DNA from: Zingiber officinale
Taxonomy: Eukaryota; Streptophyta; Magnoliopsida; Zingiberales; Zingiberaceae
Assembly: GCF_018446385.1 (NCBI RefSeq)
Contig: NC_055989.1
Span: 129,793,004-129,857,003 of the forward strand
DNA length: 64,000 nt
Reading direction: 5' to 3'
In this document: in pieces, positions 12,901-23,530 of the stretch
Layout of the letters: every line of letters starts with the position of its first letter
Numbering within the stretch: position 1 is the first letter of the stretch
The notes under the pieces: model-generated
What the model saw: the letters and a program-made list of their open reading frames with translations, nothing else
Database searches by the model: none
Told to the model about the DNA's origin: nothing
Program-made: the position numbers and the translations under genes

Positions 12901-13805
12901 AAGTCGCCTTCCATAAGCTTAAAGGTTCCTTTAATCTGAAAGTTAACAGCGAACGGAAATATTTCTATTCGTGAAAACCAACATCGGAAGGCACCCTCCG
13001 GCCACCTTCTTTCAGTTTTCTCTTCATGTTTCACCTTCAAAACCCCAACTATGCCTCCTAGGTACCTTCTAACTCAATCTATCTAGTTATTTTTCTATAT
13101 TTGTGTATTTTTCTTGAATGTTTCATGTATATACTAATTTAGGAAGTGATAGAATGTTATTCCATCTCAGGCCAGTTCCAGTAGTGTCCCCTCTGCCGAT
13201 GCCAGATTTTCTATTGAGCATCTTAGGCTAGATTTCTTAGATCATTCATATATTGCATTAAAATCTAGATTTTTAAGTGGAACATTCTTTACCCGTTATT
13301 GTGCCTCTATTATAGAAGTTATAGACTATTATAAGTTAGATAGATTAGTTTATTATAGTCATTCAGTAAACTTAGACTTATGTGCCCAATTTTATAACAA
13401 CTTAGTTAAAGTTGATGACTTGACATACTCCACCAGAGTAGGTGGTAAGGACTTTGTTTCTCACCCACTCTATTATATTATAGTTTAGGATTTAGGGGGT
13501 CTGCATGTCTTTTTCTGTGTTACCCTAGTAGGGATTTGCCATTTGGCGAACCTTACTCCGATATTATATTGGATACTATCCACATGTATTTTGTAGGAAG
13601 GAAAGAGTACCTACTATGATTGACTTTAGGTCTCTCTCTCTTAGGATTCAAGACTATGTCCTGTATAGAGTTCTGACCACCTGTATTTTGCTGATTACAT
13701 CTCGTGATGATGCTACCCTCCCACTCTTTCTTCCTTTATGCACTATGCCAACGCCTAGACATCAACATTGCATTATACAAAAGGTAATGCTATAGGAGAC
13801 ATGTT
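9957..13805 (+). mobile_element. Decayed interior of copia element with gag remnant
   Basis: Gag remnants span about 10219-11296: the start of the gag domain (SLFNGNDFLYWKKRMEIYLK), the NSFPRTTLWALIVDA block and a knuckle-like YDCNKKGHFKNEC segment, followed by an acid-rich tail. The gag is broken with several breaks. Bases 11300-12480 are A-rich, with phrases of decayed coding sequence. Bases 12790-13000 hold GGCGCC/GGCACC words, and 13160-13800 is a decayed coding-like region of unknown identity. No polymerase domain was recognised. The gag-only copy 2 is inserted at 13811. Confidence 0.6.
12485..12785. repeat. A/T tandem low-complexity block
   Basis: About 300 bases built almost only of AAATTAAA, TTTAAACTTAAA and AAATCAAATT units with almost no G on the plus strand. 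It looks like an expanded degenerate tandem repeat of 10-25 base units inside the old copia interior. No gene. Confidence 0.8.
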
Positions 13806-13810
13806 CATAT

Positions 13811-14708
13811 TGTAGGTCCCTTTGGAGGCCGGCAAGAGGGGAGGGGTGAATTGCCCTACAAAAAAAAAACTAACAACCCTTCCTCAACGATTAAGCTAAC
13901 ACTTGTAAAATGAATTAAGCAGATAAATAAAAGCATAAAAGAAAAGACGAGGCACCAGATGTTTACTTGGTTACAACCGATGTGGTTGTTAATCCAAGGA
14001 AGATTAAGCTCAAAAACTCCTTCAGGCGGAGAAGCCTCTTACAGCGTTTAGGCACAGAAAACAGAAGCTTAACTACAACTAAAGCATACAAGTGTTTGGA
14101 AATAGAATGATCGTGATTGTTGAAAAGCTTCTGGACCAAGGCTATATTTATAGCCTTGGTCGGGGCGCCTGGAAGGGTTCCGGGCGCCCTGGGGGGGATA
14201 AAATTTATCCCCCAACGGTTGGATCGAGTCAAAGCTCGATCCTGTGAAAAAGTCACTTCCGGGCGCCCCGGACAGTTCCGGGCGCCCCGGAACCAAAAGT
14301 CAACCCAGTTGACTTTTGGTCCGTGCTCTCTTCTCCGGTTCAGCTCGCCTCGGTCCGGGTCTTGTTCGCTCCGGTTCCGCCAGCTTGGGTGATCTCGGCC
14401 ATCCGGAATAGGGCTCACCCGAACCCAAGTCTCGGCCTTCTCCTCGAGCAGCCTTCCTTCCCGGTTTCTCGTCCCTCGAACGCCGTGCACGTTCTTCTCG
14501 TCCACCGGTGTACTCTTCCGCGGTCACCTCGTCCCTCGGACGCACCGAGCCCGTCGGCTCTCTCCCCGTGCCGTCCTTCTCGCTAGCCGCGTCTTCCGCT
14601 CGACTTCCTGTGTTCCTAAGCTCCTGCACACTTAGACACAAGGGTTAAACAAATGCAGGACCTAACTTAGCTTGTTTGATCACATCAAAACACCTTGGGG
14701 TTCCAACA
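13811..14708 (-). repeat. 3' LTR of gag-only copia copy 2
   Basis: LTR of 898 bp, minus orientation, from TGTAGGTCCC to GGGGTTCCAACA. It shares the TATA palindrome, GGCGCC words and GC-rich subrepeat part with copy 1, but is clearly a different subfamily in its first 60 bases (GGAGGCCGGCAAGAGGGG). Confidence 0.87.
14134..14320 (-). promoter_or_regulatory. LTR core promoter: TATA palindrome and TTGAC inverted pair
   Basis: The 28-bp TATA palindrome is at 14134-14161. The inverted TTGAC pair at 14292-14320 has 13-base arms ACCAAAAGTCAAC and GTTGACTTTTGGT around CCA, a near-perfect hairpin. Confidence 0.62.
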
Positions 14709-15310
14709 ATCTCCCCCTTTTTGATGTAAGCAACCCAAGTTAAGTTAGGGTAACCATATGCAATAAAAACAATTTATATTCAAATAAGTCCAAGTATTTT
14801 TCAAATGAAAAATTATATTACCTCCCCCTAGACTTAACATACTTCTCCCCCTTTGATCACATAAAAATTGGGGTTTTAAACAAGTCTAAGGTAAATTCAA
14901 ACAAAACTTTGTTTGAAAAAATTTAAGTAAAACATTTTTCAGATAAAAACAGTCATAAGTGTTAAAAAAAATTTTAAGTTTGAAACTTAACATTCCCAAA
15001 AAAAATTCTAAGTTAATATTCATAAGAAACAATTCTAAGATAACTTTCAAAAAAAAAATTCTAAGTCAAGTTAAAAATTTTAAATATTTTCTAACACAAA
15101 TTGAATAACCCTTTTAAACATTAAGTAATTTAAATTAATACTTTTTCAGTTAATCAATTAAACTTTTCATTTCGATACTTGGCTTCCAGGTCGTGGCGAG
15201 GCACTAGGCCTTCTTGGTTATTAGAGCAACAACCACTTCCTTAGACAAAGCCTCATAAAGAAATTAGTTGTTTAATTTCCTTGCTGAAAATTCTAAGTCT
15301 AATTTTAATT

Positions 15311-16747
15311 TTAAATTAAATAGGTTTTTGGAACCCAATAGAGGTTCTTACCTACAGGATTAACCAAGTATTCCCTAGGTATATAGATTTTTGATATATT
15401 TCTAATTTGACTTTGATAAAATCTATAATACCAATTTAAACATTTATAATTTCTAAAAGTAGAAATATTTGAACAAGTAGATTTTTTCAATCTTTCTATT
15501 TCTTCTTTTAGTTTTTCATTTTCAATTTTCAAATTTTCAAAATCCTCTATAAGACATGATTTTGCTAAAATTCTCTTTGTTTCTAAAATTTCATTTTCTA
15601 ATTTGCCATTTGTATTTTCTAATTTATACATGGATTTAGTCATAGCTTTGATACCAAAGTAAAGTTCATCAGGAGGTAAGAGGCATACCTCACTTACCAT
15701 ATCAGACTTAAAGCCTGAATCTCCCCCTGCTTCGCTACTTCCATCCCCTTCATCGATGCTGGGATCTGATGTACTTTGTCCTTCGTGGCTTGCCATCAGT
15801 GCAATCCCCGCATATTCTTGAGCTTCTGATTCAGATGAAGAAGTGTCATCCCAAGTTACTTTTAGGTTGTGTTTCTTGGGTGTCTTCATTTTGACCTTCT
15901 TGAGTTCTGGGCAGTCTTCCCTTAGGTGTCCCTCCTTCTGACACTGGTAGCACTATACCTTTCTCCTACCTTTTTGATTCTTTTTATTCTGCATTTTAAA
16001 TTTATTAGATCTAAAAAACTTTTTAAAGTTTCTTACCATGTACGCTTCTTGATCGTCTTCGGAGTCTGACTCGGGTTCATCCTTGTTGGTTGCGTTCAGC
16101 GCCATAGTCTGGGTTGTGTCCTTTGATATTTCTGCATATCTAGTTTCGTGTAATTCAAGGGTAGAAAACAACTCTTCTAAAGTACTTACCTCCAGGTCTT
16201 TTGAGATGTAGTAAGCATCGACGATTGATGTCCACTCCGGAGTCCTTGGAAACGCGTTGAGCGCGTAGCGTATAGTGTCCCGGTTTGTTACCGTTTCACC
16301 AAGGTTTTCGAGACCAGTAACTAGTTCTTTTACCTTTGCATGAAGACCGGCTACTTTCTCACCTTTCTCCAGACGGATGTTCATCAGTTTGTTGTGGAGG
16401 ATGTCCCTTCTAGCGAGCTTTGCTTCGGACGTGCCTTCATGGAGTTCCAAGAACTTCTCCCAAAGTTCTTTAGCAGATAAATAGTTTCCGATGCGGTTGA
16501 CCTCTTGAGGCGGTAATACGCTCAGCAGGTGATGTTCCGCACGGCTGTTTGCTACCGACTCATTCTGCTCCTTCTTTGTCCAATCGCTCTCTTCTTTTTC
16601 TTTTCCATCTTTATCTATTGGAGCTAAAAAACCATATTTCATAATAAACCGAATTTCAAAATCTATTTTTAGGAATACCTCCATACGACGCTTCCAGTCT
16701 GCGAAGTTCCCCTCGAATTTTGGTGGGACGATGCTTGGTCCGGCCAT
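15311..16747 (-). pseudogene. gag region of gag-only copia copy 2
   Basis: Starts MAGPSIVPPKFEGNFADWKR and keeps the NRIGNYLSAKELWEKFLELH and IRYALNAFPRTPEWTSIVDA blocks of copia gag. A basic region, a knuckle-like segment and a serine/acid-rich plus coiled-coil tail follow. It is clearly the same gag lineage as copy 1 but differs enough to be a separate subfamily. About one break; no polymerase sequence follows. Confidence 0.8.
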
Positions 16748-16804
16748 CTTGTTGCTTCGATCGACAGTTAGTCCTCCTGAAGCACGCCTTGCTCTGATAC
16801 CACT

Positions 16805-17703
16805 TGTAGGTCCCTTTGGAGGCCGGCAAGAGGGGAGGGGTGAATTGCCCTACAAAAAAAAAACTAACAACCCTTCCTCGAACGATTAAGCTAACACTTG
16901 TAAAATGAATTAAGCAGATAAATAAAAGCATAAAATAAAAGTCGAGGCACCAGATGTTTACTTGGTTACAACCGATGTGGTTGTTAATCCAAGGAAGATT
17001 AAGCTCAAAAACTCCTTCAGGCGGAGAAGCCTCTTACAGCGTTTAGGCACAGAAAACAGAAGCTTAACTACAACTAAAGCATACAAGTGTTTGGAAATAG
17101 AATGATCGTGATTGTTGAAAAGCTTCTGGACCAAGGCTATATTTATAGCCTTGGTCGGGGCGCCTGGAAGGGTTCCGGGCGCCCTGGGGGGGATAAAATT
17201 TATCCCCCAACGATTGGATCGAGTCAAAGCTCGATCCTGTGAAAAAGTCACTTCCGGGCGCCCCGGACAGTTCCGGGCGCCCCGGAACCAAAAGTCAACC
17301 CAGTTGACTTTTGGTCTGTGCTCTCTTCTCTGGTTCAGCTCACCTCGGTCCGGGTCTTGTTCGCTCCAGCTCCGCCAGCTTGGGTGATCTCGGCCATCCG
17401 GAATATGGCTCACCCGAACCCAAGTCCCGGCCTTCTCCTCGAGCAGCCTTCCTTCCCGGTTTCTCGTCCCTTGAACGCCGTGCACGTTCTTCTCGTCCAC
17501 CGGTGTACTCTTCTGCGGTCACCTCGTCCCTCGGACGCACCGAGCCCGTCGGCTCTCTCCCCGTGCCGTCCTTCTCGCTAGCCGCGTCTTCCGCTCGACT
17601 TCCTGTGTTCCTAAGCTCCTGCACACTTAGACACAAGGGTTAAACAAACGCAGGACCTAACTTAGCTTGTTTGATCACATCAAAACACCTTGGGGTTCCA
17701 ACA
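16805..17703 (-). repeat. 5' LTR of gag-only copia copy 2
   Basis: LTR of 899 bp, nearly identical to 13811-14708. The differences are mostly transitions. The flanking CATAT target duplication fixes this end. Confidence 0.87.
17129..17315 (-). promoter_or_regulatory. LTR core promoter: TATA palindrome and TTGAC inverted pair
   Basis: The 28-bp TATA palindrome is at 17129-17156 and the inverted TTGAC pair at 17287-17315, as in the partner LTR. Confidence 0.62.
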
Positions 17704-17708
17704 CATAT

Positions 17709-18743
17709 GCCCTACTATCACATTTTAACTTTCATATTTTTGACTATAGGGGTAGATATAACCCAAGGTACATCTACTTTCCTTAACACATATGATGAAA
17801 TTAGTCAACGTTAGCTTACATTAGTGTATACAGATGTTACCACTCAGGGGGGGACTGGCTTGGAGAGTGGGTCCTTAGCCAGACATTCCAAACAAGTTTG
17901 ATAAGGATATCCCACCAATCATTCCGACCGAGGGGGAGGAGATGCCAATATTTACGGTTGAGGAGCTCTTTGGATCTCTTTTGACCCCAATCTAGCCCTT
18001 GACCTCGCTTTTCATAGAGGATCACCTCGCTATACTTGGGGAGTCTTCCATATATATCCGACAGTCAGTATCGGAGAGATTCACCTCTCTTCGTGGTGAG
18101 ATGATCACTGGCTTTAATTGGATTGCTAGACCTATAGATGCAGGTCATCCTTTAGGCTTTACGAGTAACTGATCAGCCTCCACCTCCACCTCCATCTTCT
18201 GATGATGACGAGACATGATTTTGATTAGTGTAGTTGTGTATATTGTTTGTTTGCCTTACTTAATCTATCTAGGCAATTACTTATTGACTACTTTGGATAA
18301 TCTAGTAAATTCCTTTTTGAAAATCTTATTAAGGGGTAGAATGTGTTTTTCATTAAACAAACTTTTAAATTATAGGAAAATTCATTACTTATATTTTTTT
18401 TAAAAAATTCCCATTTCTCTAATGTTTCAAAATTTGTTTTAATGGTAGTCTAGGATGAATTTCTAGAAAGCATGATCCTATAGATTTAGATAATGAGCAT
18501 CTCTCAAGCACATTAGGTCTACCTTAATTGTGTATTAAAAAACTTAGAATGACGTGAGATGCATAGGCCTTTTGCTTGGACTTCAGATGCTTATATCAGT
18601 GCATCAACATAAGTCTGGGCAAAAAATACAAACAGTACATTGATCAAGTTAAATAGTTCTTTTTCAGAAAATTTCTAACTGAACATTAGTACTTAATTTG
18701 ACTAACCAAGTGAACACTACTATCTTCTAATAGTTACTTATAT
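17709..18743 (+). mobile_element. Continuation of decayed copia interior
   Basis: Resumes the old copia interior interrupted at 13805; the text around 13500-13805 and 17709-18200 reads as one decayed region. A stretch near 18070-18200 still has coding-like composition with a proline-rich CCTCCACCTCCACC end. No domain was recognised and no intact gene is present. From 18608 the sequence is the left arm of an inverted repeat. Confidence 0.45.
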
Positions 18744-19912
18744 TGGATCGTAAGGTCACTAGAGTGGGGTGAATAACGATCGTTGCTTTTTTGAAAATAA
18801 AAAATACACAGTAGAAAGGAAATACGAAAATTCAAACGCTAACACAAGTAATTTTTACTTAGTTCAGAGCTTTCGACGACTCATACTCTAAAGCTCACAC
18901 TCGTCGAGTGCTTTCATTAGGCAATCACTTTCAGTTCAAAAAAGGGTTACAACAGATTTAGTATAAGAATTGAAATACAAATGTTACCAACAAACATAAA
19001 TGAAATTTGAACTTTGGAGCAGCCTTTTGCTGTTATCGGAACCTTTTTGGAGCAACGTGCAAGAATGAAACTTGTAGCAATTATTGTCCTGAAGATGTTG
19101 ATCAAAGGCCTTAATATAGGCCCATTTCGGGCACCTGGAACCCCTCCGAGTACCTGGATCATTGCTGACATAGTGATCTTTCGTTGAAACTTTATCCGTA
19201 AAGTTTATTCACCTCCGAGCGCCCGAACCCCCTCCGGACGTCTGGACTATTGATGTGAATATTTTTTCTGATCCGTGCGCTTGGACTAGCTTTGGGCCCC
19301 AGCCCGGGTGAGGCTGGTCCGGGCACCCAGACCAGCTCCGAGCACTCGAATCCGTTCTGGGTGCCTGGACTCCCTTTTTTTCAGCATCTTCTTCCCTGTA
19401 TAAAAAAGGGTTAGTACAAACAATAAAAATATGTTTATCTTGTAAAACAAAGTTAGCACGATATAGCAGGATAGTAGTAGTAATTAAATCCTGTCTTTTC
19501 GAGACCAGGATCTAGTCATAGTCTCAGCTTAGGTTTCTGAAATGGACCTAAGCTGGACCGACGCTTATAATTCCCTTAACTGGGAATGCACCTTCACTAG
19601 ATCTCTCCTCCAATTGCTTACTTCCACTTACCAACTATAGACTTCAAGTCCCTTGACCCACCAGGACTTCCTATCAGATTTTAACCAATTTGGAGTTCCT
19701 CCCCCTGAACCTGATATTTTTATTTAAAAATAGTCATTCAACTACTAATATTGTTAGCACATGTCTAACCATTAGTTACTAACTATCTACCAGAAGATAA
19801 TAGTATTTACTTGGTTAGTCAAGTTAAGTACTAACTTCCAATTAGAAATTACTGAAAAAGGACTACTTAACTTGATCAATTTACTATTATATTTATCGCC
19901 CAGACTTATGTT
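18608..19912. repeat. Diverged inverted repeat around a reversed LTR
   Basis: The left arm 18608-18735 and right arm about 19783-19912 are inverted copies. CATAAGTCTGGGC at 18608 matches the complement of GCCCAGACTTATG at 19898-19910, and the similarity continues through TTGATCAAGTTAA and GACTAACCAAGT. The right arm runs exactly up to the start of the gypsy 5' LTR. The arms are substantially diverged, so the inversion is old. Confidence 0.65.
18744..19735 (-). mobile_element. Reverse-oriented copia LTR relic
   Basis: Read on the minus strand it resembles the copia LTR at 8686-9956, especially GTCTCA...TTAGGTTTC.GAAATG.ACCTAA (19519-19551) and the CTTACTTCCACTTACCAA segment. It has a cluster of GGGCACCTGG/GAGCGCCCGAA words upstream of an AT-rich TATA-like site near 19113-19120. 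The start TGGATCG at 18744 is clear; the other end is frayed. Fossil, no coding part. Confidence 0.55.
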
Positions 19913-22900
19913 ATAAGATATCGAAAAATTAAATAATAAATATTATTGGACGAAAAATCTTATTGGATTTTTTTAGAATTTTTAGAAATTTTCTGGAAAT
20001 TTTTTGGAGCTCGTACGGAGGGGTTTGAGGGGACCAATCGGCGGGTGCCGATAAAGCCTCTTTGGGCTACCCTATTTAAGTGAGAAAATGTTTTAATTAT
20101 AAAATCATTTTCTTTTATTTTTCCCTCTTTATCGCCGAAAACCCCCTCCCCTGATTCTCTTCCTCCTCGATTTCTTCTCCCCCTCGCGCGAGTTCCTTTC
20201 TCCCGAGCCCTCTCTCGCGACTTCTTCTCGCTTGATCGTCGGTCGTCACGAGCTCATCGCCGGCAATAATCCCTCCTCCAGCGTGCCTAGGCCGAGCCCC
20301 CCTCCTCCCTCTCCTTCCCGAGGTGTGAGGTCTTCGTCCTTTTTCTTTCTTGCGGGCGATCGACGATGATCCGGCGGAGCTAGGGCACGACAGGGGGGAG
20401 TTGATTCACATCTTTCTTGGTGGATCGAGCCCCTCTCAGCTTTTCAATTTGATCTATTCATTGGAGGGGGTTGCGGATCGTCGTCCAGTTGAGGTGGATC
20501 GCGCGGATCGATTGAGGTAAGTCTTCGTCGGATGATTCTGTGAATTCAAAGACCTTGCTTAATTGGGTTTGTTTGTGATGATCATCCTGATCTGGATTAG
20601 AGGAAACAGAGGATCCGCGTGCTGTGGACGTTCCCTGTTGCCGGCCACTGCCAATTCCACTTCTTGAAGCTGTGGAGGGTTCCTGCTCGGGTTCACTACT
20701 GGAAAGGTCACCAATTTCGGCAAAGGTTAGCAGCTCATGTTCCTTACAGTTGCATTTGGAGGGGAAGTTGCGGCAGAATTTAGTTTGGGGTAAGATGTAT
20801 ATTAATTTGGATTAATATTGGATTAAATGCATTGATTGTTTGGCTGCATTGGATGAATTTCATTCTGGAATTTAAGGTGTTAATTGTGGATGGAGGATTG
20901 ATTGATTATGGGTTGGAATTTGTGGATCAGTGGTTTATTAGGTGTTCTTGCTGGGAGTATGCATCTGATTTAGTGTTCATAAATTTAGGTGAGTTGTTAT
21001 TTAATTTTGGGTTGGATTAAGTGTGGTAGATAAATTATGTAAGATTGATTTTGGATGTTTAGTAGAGATGATATAATGGAGTTTATGATCGGTTATGGAT
21101 TTGAGATTCATTTGTGGATGGAGTTAAATCTAGTTAGATTTATTTGGGTGTGATTAGGGTGTTGCAGGTTGAATTGATTATGGATTGATTAGTTGAAATG
21201 GATGAATTGTGTGGGATTGATTCATGGTTAAGGAATTGGAAATCGGCTGTGATATATTGATTTGGTTGAATCTTGGATTGATTGTTGGATTTAAGAAGTG
21301 TTGATTAGTGAGTTTTGGATTGATTAATAGATTGTATAGTTTGTTTGGATCTAGAAGGAGTTGGATTAAGGATTGTTTGGAGGATCAATCAGAGATCAAA
21401 TTTGAGTGGAGCTATCCAATTGGGATAGAGATTTTATTTAGCTATTTTAATTCATATGAATTTAGCTAAATAAAATATAAATATATTGATTTCTACAGGA
21501 CTTGGATTCGGGACGAGCATCTCGACACGGGATTACTTGGCACGATCTACACTTTAAGGCGGGTATTTCTTCCTTGGCCTCTTTATAGTTTCTTTGAAAC
21601 TTAGTGCATGATTATTATTGGATAGATTAGGCTGCTTTATCTTATATCATGATCGGTTGCTGTTTTTCCTGCATGATACTTATGCTTGACCCTTGTGATG
21701 ATCTATTTAATTCATATACAGTCACCACTCTTGATATCTACTCTATTGTGATTACACGTGTAGAGTATGCCTTGTACGGATTGTTGGGGTTGTTGGTATT
21801 ACCATGCTGATTGGGTATATGATGTTGACTGTACATAGGTGGGGATGTGTTATAGGAGTCATCTTGTTGACCGTGCATTTGCATGTTGTATGTACACACG
21901 TATTTGTCATGTACTTTTGGAGGAGTTGTGTTGATTGTATGTTTAGGGTATATACACATGTCTGTTGTGTTTTTATTAGAGGATACATGTTGATTGTACT
22001 TATGTTCTGTGTACATGTGTCTTGTGGGGTTATTGGAGATCTTTGGTCGATTATACATGTGTAGTTGTGCGCAGGTGCTTGGTGGTATATATGGAGGTAT
22101 CATGACGATTATACTCATATTGTGGGGTACTCATGTGATTTGGGGGTTGCATTGATGATGACAGTGTCGGTATCATGATTATATATGTATATATATCATG
22201 TCATCATTCATTGCATACTGACGACTATTGTCTCCCTTGTGGTGAGAGAGTTGTCGGTTGTTTATAGCTGCCCATTCGGCCACTGTTGGAGAGTGGTAGC
22301 TAGGAGTGGAGCTAGTCCTGTCGTGCTCATTCAGCCGCTCAGTGTTCTGTCAGCCTCGACCACTCTAGAGCAGTGGGTCTTGAGGGTACAATAGTCAGAG
22401 GGCTTGAGTTGTGAGTGGTCAGGGACCCTTAGCTATGTAGTTATATAACTACTTAGCTGACCGTCCGCTTCGGGCGCCTATAGCGCTGCATGTACTGGAG
22501 GCTAGTACGGTTTGTCACGGACCCAAGCCTCTCGGCCATACAGGGGTCGTGGTGTCTAGAGAGGTGGCGGGGGTGACCATGGAGCATGCATGCACATTTG
22601 CATTTGATGCACGGTGCATCTTTGGAGATATATTGGCATACATGCCTAGTAGAGACTAGTTGCATGTGTTTGTGGTATGTTGCATTTGTTTGCGATATGA
22701 TTGTTGCATATGGTTGTCATGCTGCATACATGTCATTTATTTTACATGTATTTGCAGTCGTATTTATATTGCACAGGTGTCACGAGTAGGTCTGTTGCAG
22801 ATATGGTGAGTTTACTGACCATTGTACCAGGTGTCGATTCCAGATTGGGTATGTATCTATCATTATGTCGGTTGTGGTTTATACAGTATGTATGTCAGGT

Positions 22901-23530
22901 TAGTAGGTCTGATATGTTCAGATGCATTGATTATGATAGTAGGATCGTGTTCTTTGATTCCCTATTGAGACTGTATACTTGTGATCTCCATGTTGTTTAT
23001 GGACCATGCACTATCTTGTCTATTACCCGCTAAGTTACCTATACTCACCACCGCATGTATACATTTATGTTTTCAGGTAGCTTGTAGATGGTTGGTGTCG
23101 CTCGGAGTATCCTGTCTGCCGGGTCCTACGTCACATCCGAAGACCGTGCTTATTTTCTTTTGTATATTCTTTTCTTATTTTTGGCATTGTATTTGTGTAT
23201 AGCCATGTGGCTATCCTATGGTTTTGGTGTTGTATTTGTGTTTAAGTCGTGTCGGCATGCATTGTATTTATTTGTGTTGTGTGGGCTTTCCTTCGTTTTT
23301 CCGCTGTGTTTTGGTACAGCCGTGTGGGTTGTTTTATATATAACTGCGTGGTTGTGATTGTTTCATTCCAGCCGTGTGGGCTGTTATTATAACTGCGTGG
23401 TTGTGTATAAAAATATTCCAGCCGTATGTGGTTGATGTATTTTGCTTGTAGTGATGCTTCAGATTGTCACCGGTACAGGGGAGATGCTGTCGGATTTTTG
23501 TCTGGCAGAGACTCTTTTGGGGGCGTGACA
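19909..23530 (+). repeat. 5' LTR of the gypsy element
   Basis: The LTR is 3.6 kb and ends GGGGGCGTGACA at 23530. Its start is ambiguous by about five bases (TGTTATAAGATATCG here, TGTAAGATACC in the 3' copy). The first 350 bases are AT-rich and resemble the solo LTR end at 58413. A pyrimidine-rich GC block follows at 20120-20350. Small open frames such as that at 20624-20815 recur unchanged in the 3' LTR, but only because the LTRs are nearly identical. Confidence 0.82.
21780..22150. repeat. Minisatellite in the gypsy LTR, unit about 70 bp
   Basis: Diverged units each contain a variant of GTTGA(C/T)TGTACAT followed by TG-rich text (landmarks near 21825, 21868, 21930, 21985 and 22045). It is a local tandem expansion within the LTR; it cannot be compared with the 3' LTR because that copy is truncated before this point. 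Confidence 0.5.

Larger units (their letters stand above)
13811..17703 (-). mobile_element. Gag-only copia retroelement, copy 2 (TR-GAG type)
   Basis: Complete two-LTR element, minus strand, LTRs 13811-14708 and 16805-17703, with a perfect target duplication CATAT at 13806-13810 and 17704-17708. The primer-binding site is the complement of TGGTATCAGAGC at 16791-16802, and the polypurine tract (seen as ATCTCCCCCTTTTT) is at 14709-14722. As in copy 1 the interior is about 2.1 kb and codes only for gag. The two LTRs differ at roughly 14 positions by eye (about 1.5%), so the insertion is well under a million years old on usual plant rates. The gag has about one break. It interrupts the interior of the older copia element. 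Confidence 0.88.

Noticed and set aside
20624-20815. 63-codon frame repeated exactly at 27345-27536
   Set aside because: It lies in the two LTRs of the gypsy element, so identity only reflects LTR identity.
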